Shown here piece by piece: positions 52,020 through 56,135 of a stretch of 56,135 bases of DNA. The notes under the pieces are model-generated. The model made no database searches, was not told the DNA's origin, and saw nothing but the letters and a program-made list of their open reading frames with translations. The translations under genes were made by a program, and so were the position numbers. Each line of letters begins with the position of its first letter. The first letter of the stretch is position 1. Source of the stretch: a virus; IMG/VR virus record IMGVR_UViG_3300035698_007134, positions 1 to 56,135 of that record. One strand, 5' to 3'.

Positions 52020-52181
52020 TTAATCCCCCATTATTATTACTTTTTCGTTGTCAGCCCAAGGATCGAGCCACTTTTGACCATCACAGAATGTAATCACGTG
52101 ACAACCTAAGTTATCCCAAGTTTCTGTTTGCTCTATGGTCTGTTCTACTAGATCGTCAAAGTCCAACCATAACTCTGCCAT
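52020..52181 (-). CDS. Small acidic protein
   Basis: 53 residues from ATG 52181 (GGGGAG upstream; the ATG at 52208 precedes the ribosome site). Trp/Asp-rich (ELWLDFDDLVEQTIEQTETW). Acidic DNA-mimic character is possible but unproven. Confidence 0.5.
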   Translation of the reverse strand: MAELWLDFDDLVEQTIEQTETWDNLGCHVITFCDGQKWLDPWADNEKVIIMGD

Positions 52182-52183
52182 AA

Positions 52184-52447
52184 TTATCTCCCCTCTTTTT
52201 TCCAGCATTTAACTTTATGAGTAGTAGTACACGTTCCCCCCTTTGCTAGAGTTCCCAGCATCCCGAATAGGGTTAATTTCTTCCCCGCTGTTGCTGGTTT
52301 AGGCGTGATTGTAAGATTATAACTCTCCCCATGAGAGTCAGTCATCTCGCACGTTAGTCCGTCAGCCGTATAATGAGAATCCTTAACTTCTAACCCCTCG
52401 ATCTTTCTAATCTTCATTAGTACTGCCAAACAATTAGTCTCTGCCAT
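52184..52447 (-). CDS. Small protein
   Basis: 87 residues, AAAGGAG upstream. YTADGLTCEMTDSHGESYNL followed by a Lys/Gly/Thr-rich end. It follows an intergenic repeat copy. Function unknown. Confidence 0.5.
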   Translation of the reverse strand: MAETNCLAVLMKIRKIEGLEVKDSHYTADGLTCEMTDSHGESYNLTITPKPATAGKKLTLFGMLGTLAKGGTCTTTHKVKCWKKEGR

Positions 52448-52511
52448 TGTATTCTCCTTTCAGGGGGATATATTGAACACACACTTATTGCGCGTTCAGC
52501 CTCCGTCCGTT

Positions 52512-52538
52512 AGTTGGTCCCTGTCGGGGGTAAACGGG
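52512..52538 (-). repeat. Intergenic repeat copy 8
   Basis: Minus strand reads CCCGTTTACCCCCGACAGGG then ACCAACT. It lies in the gap after the first gene of the leftward block. Confidence 0.65.
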
Positions 52539-52544
52539 ACGCTC

Positions 52545-52575
52545 TTACCCCCGACTCCCTAAGCTCGGGGGGGTA
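52545..52575. terminator. GC-rich hairpin with flanking T-run (plus strand)
   Basis: TTACCCCCGA pairs with TCGGGGGGGTAA around a CTCCCTAAGC loop, with TTTTT following on the plus strand. It lies 10 bases after the stop of the minus-strand gene ending at 52585. As a terminator it would act on rightward transcripts; on the minus strand it lacks a U-run. Confidence 0.4.
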
Positions 52576-52584
52576 ATTTTTCGT

Positions 52585-52812
52585 TTAGTTCAGTTCAACG
52601 CTTGCGCCGTAAGGAAGCTTGCACCAGTCTTCTTTGGCTTCCCCAGTTGGTTTCATGCCCTTGGCCCCAGTCATCGGGATGAAGACTAGCGCTAGCCCCT
52701 TAAACTTAAGGGAGAGTTCCCCCTCTTTGAGGCCTTTCTGGACTAACTTCTTCTCCTCGGGGGTACTCTTTTTCCCGTCCCACAGACAGACATCTCTCTT
52801 GATTAATTTCAT
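52585..52812 (-). CDS. Small protein, first gene of the leftward block
   Basis: About 75 residues from ATG 52812 (AAGGAGG upstream; upstream in-frame ATG lacks one). Contains STPEEKKLVQKGLKEGELSL, then LALVFIPMTG and EDWCKLPYGASVEL. It is the first gene left of the divergent region, so probably strongly early. Function unknown. Confidence 0.55.
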   Translation of the reverse strand: MKLIKRDVCLWDGKKSTPEEKKLVQKGLKEGELSLKFKGLALVFIPMTGAKGMKPTGEAKEDWCKLPYGASVELN

Positions 52813-53239
52813 AACTTCCTCCTTTGAATAACCCCTTAAAGAGTCCCCTATGGACACTTATCCGGGGGGTATGTATAGGTCGGGTCCTTCCTCTTTGGTC
52901 ACGAGTCACTTACCGTCCGTTAACCTGCACCCGAGTACTCGTGCGTCTATTTATTCCCAGCGACTACTGTAGATAATTTGGTTTTATCTGAGATACCAAC
53001 CCACCCTTCCGCATAAAACAGAGTTACCCCTGGGTCCTCTCTCTCCGAGAGAGAACCATTGTAGGGGGTATTGTAGATAATTACTTCGTAATTTATCGAT
53101 AACTAGTGTTACAATTACTTGCATTTTCAGCCACTCGGTGTTAAACTGCTCTGTAACTTAAGGAACGAACGCGAACAGTCCCATAATAATAAACAAACAT
53201 TATGGGTAGGACCCGAAAGAGCAAAATTGGAGGTTTAGC
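52813..53239. promoter_or_regulatory. Divergent control region between early blocks, 427 bases
   Basis: No supported gene. It separates the leftward small-gene block from the rightward paralogue array. It contains the 11-mer TGTAGATAATT twice (about 52969 and 53070), a hairpin TCTCTCT-CCG-AGAGAGA (53038-53054), and the inverted repeat CCCATAAT/ATTATGGG (53180-53206) in the leader of the rightward genes. Early promoters and operators are expected here, but I could not place clear -35/-10 pairs. Confidence 0.5.
53180..53206. repeat. Inverted repeat in the leader of the paralogue array
   Basis: CCCATAAT (53180-53187) and ATTATGGG (53199-53206) are perfect 8-base arms with an 11-base loop. It lies 33 bases before the GTG start at 53240; operator or mRNA hairpin. 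Confidence 0.6.
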
Positions 53240-53509
53240 GTGGAACTGAGGATGGTGAAAAGAAAAGGAGAAAAGAAGATTTATGTATTAACGGACCCAG
53301 GTAACGTTACGATGTTGACGAACGTGGACAACGACCTAAAAGCCTTAAACAAAGAGGAAGTAGCGGAAGTGACATTGGACGTGTGGGAAAAAGAAATTAA
53401 TTACTATAAACTTAAAAGCAAAATAGATAAAGATGGCGGCATACTCCGCCTCCGCATCAAAGAAACGAATAAATATGTAATAATATATAACGGAGAGATC
53501 CATGGGTGA
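53240..53509 (+). CDS. Tandem paralogue 1
   Basis: 89 residues from GTG 53240 with GGAGG upstream. The C-terminal domain (about 52-89) reads INYYKLKSKID, then RLRIKETNKYVIIYNGEIHG, and is shared with the next genes. The codons for NGEIHG hold GGAGAGATCC, which serves as the ribosome site of the next gene; the two genes overlap by 8 bases. Function unknown. Confidence 0.65.
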   Translation: MELRMVKRKGEKKIYVLTDPGNVTMLTNVDNDLKALNKEEVAEVTLDVWEKEINYYKLKSKIDKDGGILRLRIKETNKYVIIYNGEIHG

Positions 53510-53870
53510 ATGTTACTTAGAGATGCGACAAGACTCTTTCGTTGTGAAAGAAGAAGGAACGAATGAGCGCATAAGTATAACAAAAGAAGAAGCAGTAAAA
53601 GGTCTGGGTAAATGGGTATGGAAGAATAGAATACATGGAAAGCATCTACCAAAGAAGCCTTATTATACAAATACATATGGTAATTTGAGTGCAGCAATAG
53701 ATAGTGCAAGAAAAATAAGACCATTATTAAATAAAATAATTGGAGACATAAATGAAAAAGCCATTAGTTATTATAGACTTAAAAGTAAAATAGATAATAG
53801 GGGTTATATTTTTCGCATTAAAGAGACAAAAAAACATATAATTATTCAAAATGGAGAGATCCATGAGTAA
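53502..53870 (+). CDS. Tandem paralogue 2
   Basis: 122 residues, start ATG within GGAGAGATCCATG. A middle segment (YGNLSAAIDSARKIRPLLNK) is shared with paralogue 3, and the C-terminus (ISYYRLKSKID, then FRIKETKKHIIIQNGEIHE) with all members. It overlaps the next gene by 8 bases. Function unknown. Confidence 0.65.
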   Translation: MGECYLEMRQDSFVVKEEGTNERISITKEEAVKGLGKWVWKNRIHGKHLPKKPYYTNTYGNLSAAIDSARKIRPLLNKIIGDINEKAISYYRLKSKIDNRGYIFRIKETKKHIIIQNGEIHE

Positions 53871-54291
53871 AATTGAAGTGAGACTAGTGTGCCATGACAA
53901 TTATAACCTAGAGTTATCTGAAATAGAGATAATCAAAAAGGGAAAGAATAAAATAATAATAAATAGAGAGAGATCCATGGGGAAGGAAGTATGGACGAGA
54001 CTGATAGAGAGAAGCTGGTATCCGTGCATAACATTCTGGACGAAAAGATTTCCAAGTTTAAATGAAGCTCTCGAGCATACGAGGAAGAAGATAAGGCACA
54101 GTTTAGATGAAGTGATCCCAGAAATCGACGCGAAAGCGGTAGATTACCATAGGGTAGATTTTAAAATGAAAGAGAAAACTGGCATCTTCCGCATAAAGGG
54201 AACCAAGAAGTATGTGATTATAAAAGACGGGCACATGTGTGATGGAACTGAAACGCCTTGTTCTTGGAGAGGGGAACATGGCCCCATTTAA
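53863..54291 (+). CDS. Tandem paralogue 3, possibly two fused units
   Basis: About 142 residues from ATG 53863. The first 38 residues end in KIIINRERSM, resembling a shortened C-terminal unit. An internal GAGAGATCCATGG at about 53967-53979 offers a second start. The rest matches paralogue 2 (FPSLNEALEHTRKKIRHSLD, then VDYHRVDFK and FRIKGTKKYVIIKDGHM). It looks like a decayed copy fused to an intact one. Confidence 0.6.
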   Translation: MSKIEVRLVCHDNYNLELSEIEIIKKGKNKIIINRERSMGKEVWTRLIERSWYPCITFWTKRFPSLNEALEHTRKKIRHSLDEVIPEIDAKAVDYHRVDFKMKEKTGIFRIKGTKKYVIIKDGHMCDGTETPCSWRGEHGPI

Positions 54292-54790
54292 AAAGAAACC
54301 ACTCAAAGAAATTGCAGACAGCCTGACTAATGAAATGCTGGAAGCCAGTAAATATGTAATGGCAGACATGAGTAGGAACATGTTTAATAAGGGCATACCT
54401 ATAACTATAGGAGGGGTGGAAATGAAGGTCAAAATAGAATCTGATGGAGATTGGGTTAATCGCATGCAGATTGTATTGGACGAAAACAGCCCTTGGGTAG
54501 AGTGCGATTTTACGAAAAATGAAAGTGGAACATGGAATATGGTAGTTAGAGATGTCGAATATTTTGGGGGCGTTCACAATAATTACCACATTACTAATAG
54601 GCCCCTATTGCATCTTATTAAAAGGATAGAGGAAATACATGATACGTCTTTGGGCGAGAAAATTACTGGGAAAGAGATCGATTATTATAAATGCCAATGT
54701 ATAGTAAGGGCCCACCCCGCTACTTATAAAGTGGACGGCAAGCGGTATATACTAATTTGGAGTAATGGAGACATAAACACCTATGAGTAA
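54278..54790 (+). CDS. Tandem paralogue 4
   Basis: About 170 residues from ATG 54278 (GGAG upstream; GTG 54239 is the longer alternative). A new N-terminal domain (about 1-110, KEIADSLTNEMLEASKYVMA and WVECDFTKNESGTWNMVVRD) is joined to the shared C-terminal unit (IDYYKCQCIV, then YKVDGKRYILIWSNGDI). TATGAGTAA couples it to the next start. Confidence 0.6.
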   Translation: MAPFKKKPLKEIADSLTNEMLEASKYVMADMSRNMFNKGIPITIGGVEMKVKIESDGDWVNRMQIVLDENSPWVECDFTKNESGTWNMVVRDVEYFGGVHNNYHITNRPLLHLIKRIEEIHDTSLGEKITGKEIDYYKCQCIVRAHPATYKVDGKRYILIWSNGDINTYE

Positions 54791-54996
54791 AATATACATG
54801 ACAAGAAACGAATTTAATATAATGGTGGGTGATCTGAAAGAAGGAAGAACCGACATGGTGAAAGCCTGGATTACTAATAGGGCGAAGAAATATGAGGGCA
54901 ACCCGCCTCTGATTTACGGCAAGTCTATGGTATGAGATCGATGGACAGAAAATAATAATAGATATAAATGGTAACATTTTTGAAATAGAGGGATAA
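54783..54996 (+). pseudogene. Tandem paralogue 5, frameshifted at GTA TGA
   Basis: ATG 54783 opens 50 codons (ends IYGKSMV) and stops at TGA 54933-54935. Shifting +1 there leads straight into GAGATCGATGG, giving EIDGQKIIIDINGNIFEIEG to TAA 54994-54996, which matches the shared C-terminal unit (compare YKVDGKRYILIWSNGDI). Either one base was inserted or the ribosome shifts +1 at the UGA. Confidence 0.6.
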
Positions 54997-55003
54997 TTGA
55001 ATA

Positions 55004-55534
55004 ATGGAATGGTTTATTAGTGACACACATTTTGGACATAAGAATATAATTAAATATTGTAAGCGTCCATTTGTCAGCGTAATTGAGATGGAGAATCGTC
55101 TTAAAATGAATTGGAATAATCTTATTAAAAAAGATGATGTGGTTTATCATTTAGGTGATTTTGGATTGGCTCCGAAGAGTGTACTTACTAAAATATGTTC
55201 GGAATTAAATGGACACAAGATACTTGTAAGGGGCAATCACGATAAGTCCGAAAAATCAATGTTTGATATAGGTTTTGATGAAGTTTATAAATATATGGAG
55301 ATAGAAAGAGACAGGAAAAAAATATTTATAGGTCATAAACCTATGGTTAGTTATTATCATGATATGGTATTATGTGGTCATGTACATGATTTGTTTCAAA
55401 TAAATGGAAATATAGTAAATATGTCAGTTGATGTTTGGAATTATAAACCAATACCATGGTCAATTTTACGTGATTTAAATTTAAATAGGAATACATTTCA
55501 AAGGTATGGAATAAAAGGAAAAATAGATCTTTGA
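55004..55534 (+). CDS. Calcineurin-like metallophosphoesterase
   Basis: 176 residues. Metal-binding motifs are in order: SDTHFGH (6-12), VVYHLGDFGL (about 46-55), VRGNHDKS (about 75-82), GHKPM, and CGHVHD (about 122-127). This small single-domain type is common in phages. The substrate is unknown: cyclic nucleotides, nucleotide 2',3'-ends or protein phosphate are all possible. It ends the array-bearing rightward block. Confidence 0.82.
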   Translation: MEWFISDTHFGHKNIIKYCKRPFVSVIEMENRLKMNWNNLIKKDDVVYHLGDFGLAPKSVLTKICSELNGHKILVRGNHDKSEKSMFDIGFDEVYKYMEIERDRKKIFIGHKPMVSYYHDMVLCGHVHDLFQINGNIVNMSVDVWNYKPIPWSILRDLNLNRNTFQRYGIKGKIDL

Positions 55535-55811
55535 AAAGAAAGAAAAGGATTGTCTTAACTAGGAGATCAATTCCTAGCTTTTACCTTTAATGAAGGAGCA
55601 AACTAGATTTTTTTAAGTTTACCTTCATACCTACCATGTCCCCAGCCAGCCCAGGGTAGATAGTAGTGTCTTAGAGGGGTTTGCTAACCCTCTTATTCGA
55701 CCATCTCTCATTTCAAAGATCTAATAACCTATTCTATCATACTTTCTTTCGATTCATAATTATGTTATATTCAGAAGGAATGTTAGGACATTACAACAAA
55801 AGAAGCAAACA
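55535..55811 (+). promoter_or_regulatory. Intergenic region with hairpins and an extended -10
   Basis: 277 bases without a gene. Hairpins: CTAGGA-GATCAAT-TCCTAG followed by CTTTT (55559-55577, weak terminator); ATGAAGG/CCTTCAT arms (55590-55628); AGAGGG/CCCTCT (55673-55693). TGTTATATT (55763-55771) is an extended -10 with no good -35, 41 bases before the structural gene start. It probably ends the early block and starts the virion genes. Confidence 0.4.
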
Positions 55812-56135
55812 ATGACAGAAAAAGATAGATGGAAAGATAGAAGCAAAAGTATGAGATGTGGTACTTGTATGTATTGGGTACCAAAAACGCCTTTAGAGAA
55901 AATGGAGAGCGATTCAAATCCCCCTCTGGGCCGTTGCCGTCGTAATGTTCCTACAATGAAGGGTTGGCCAGCATTATATGAAGACGATTGGTGTGGAGAG
56001 CATAAACTTGATGAGAATATTGTTGTACAGATTGAAGAGACAAAAAATCAATTATTTGTAAATTTTGCAGATGGTAAATATTTAGATTTATTAGGATCTA
56101 GTTATGGAGTATATCGTCCAAGCGTCGTATCAGTA
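55812..56135 (+). CDS. Baseplate/tail-type structural protein, 5' part (continues at 1-1383)
   Basis: ATG 55812 opens a frame that crosses the contig end and continues at base 1. The first 68 residues carry a Cys cluster (RCGTCMYWVPK, GRCRRNVPTMKGWPALY, DDWCGEH) like small stand-alone phage zinc proteins. The baseplate-like domain starts directly after KLDEN. AGAAGGAAT upstream is a weak ribosome site. Confidence 0.6.
   Translation, partial: MTEKDRWKDRSKSMRCGTCMYWVPKTPLEKMESDSNPPLGRCRRNVPTMKGWPALYEDDWCGEHKLDENIVVQIEETKNQLFVNFADGKYLDLLGSSYGVYRPSVVSV
56016..56135. repeat. Terminal direct repeat, right copy
   Basis: Identical over 120 bases to positions 1-120. Counting the repeat once gives a circular length of 56,015. 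Confidence 0.95.

Noticed and set aside
1-56135. Reassignment of TGA to Trp
   Set aside because: TGA ends many well-supported genes, including the ATGA and TGATG overlaps at primase, polymerase and sbcC. The UGA cases are therefore local events.
1-56135. Temperate lifestyle or CRISPR array
   Set aside because: No integrase, excisionase, recognisable CI-like repressor or regular repeat-spacer array was seen.

Overview
The window is a tailed-phage genome, read as one linear contig of what is probably a circular or terminally redundant molecule. The last 120 bases repeat the first 120 exactly, and one open reading frame runs in frame across the join (start at 55812, stop at 1383), so the unique length is about 56,015 bases. 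The DNA looks AT-rich throughout. Ribosome binding sites are mostly strong GGAGG types, and genes are packed with ATGA and TGATG overlaps. No integrase, CRISPR array, rRNA or ordinary intact tRNA was seen. Weak clues, namely a protein with a beta-barrel-like C-terminus and an M15 peptidase, lean towards a Gram-negative host.

Layout. 55.8-4.7 kb (+): a baseplate-like protein, a tail-fibre-like protein and two small unknowns. 4.7-6.1 kb (-): a UvsW-like helicase. 6.5-30 kb (+): GroEL-like chaperonin, DnaB-like helicase, primase, C-family DNA polymerase (interrupted at its 5' end by an HNH endonuclease gene and needing a +1 frameshift), dNMP kinase, ssDNA-binding protein, UvsX/RecA, SbcD and SbcC (gp47/gp46), RuvC-like resolvase, small and large terminase, portal, an FKBP/trigger-factor-like protein, a SprT/WLM-like metalloprotease and an M15 peptidase. 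30-31.4 kb (-): a PurZ-like synthetase. 31.5-34.6 kb (+): a Vsr-fold homing endonuclease, a small ORF between 27-bp inverted repeats, and two GDP-mannose-type enzymes. 34.6-52.8 kb (-): a sigma-70-family factor, a MazG/MazZ-like pyrophosphatase, a UvsY-like protein, a MoxR ATPase with a VWA/metallopeptidase partner, and about 30 small genes, many with zinc ribbons. A repeat of about 27 bp recurs in the gaps between these genes. 53.2-55.5 kb (+): a tandem family of small related genes and a calcineurin-like phosphoesterase.

How the parts fit. The replication and recombination set resembles T4 in logic but uses a bacterial DnaE-type polymerase. The most striking pair is the PurZ-like and MazZ-like genes. 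PurZ carries the family's Ser in place of the catalytic Asp of PurA, and the phage also has a dNMP kinase. Together these suggest that adenine may be replaced by 2-aminoadenine (Z) in this genome. The phage sigma factor has changed promoter-reading residues, so part of the transcription programme may use non-host promoters, and the dispersed intergenic repeat is a candidate element.

Oddities include the CUU-UGA-C site in the polymerase gene (identical to the RF2 frameshift core), two other genes interrupted at UGA, and the absence of any recognisable major capsid, tail tube or tape measure gene despite the apparent circularity.
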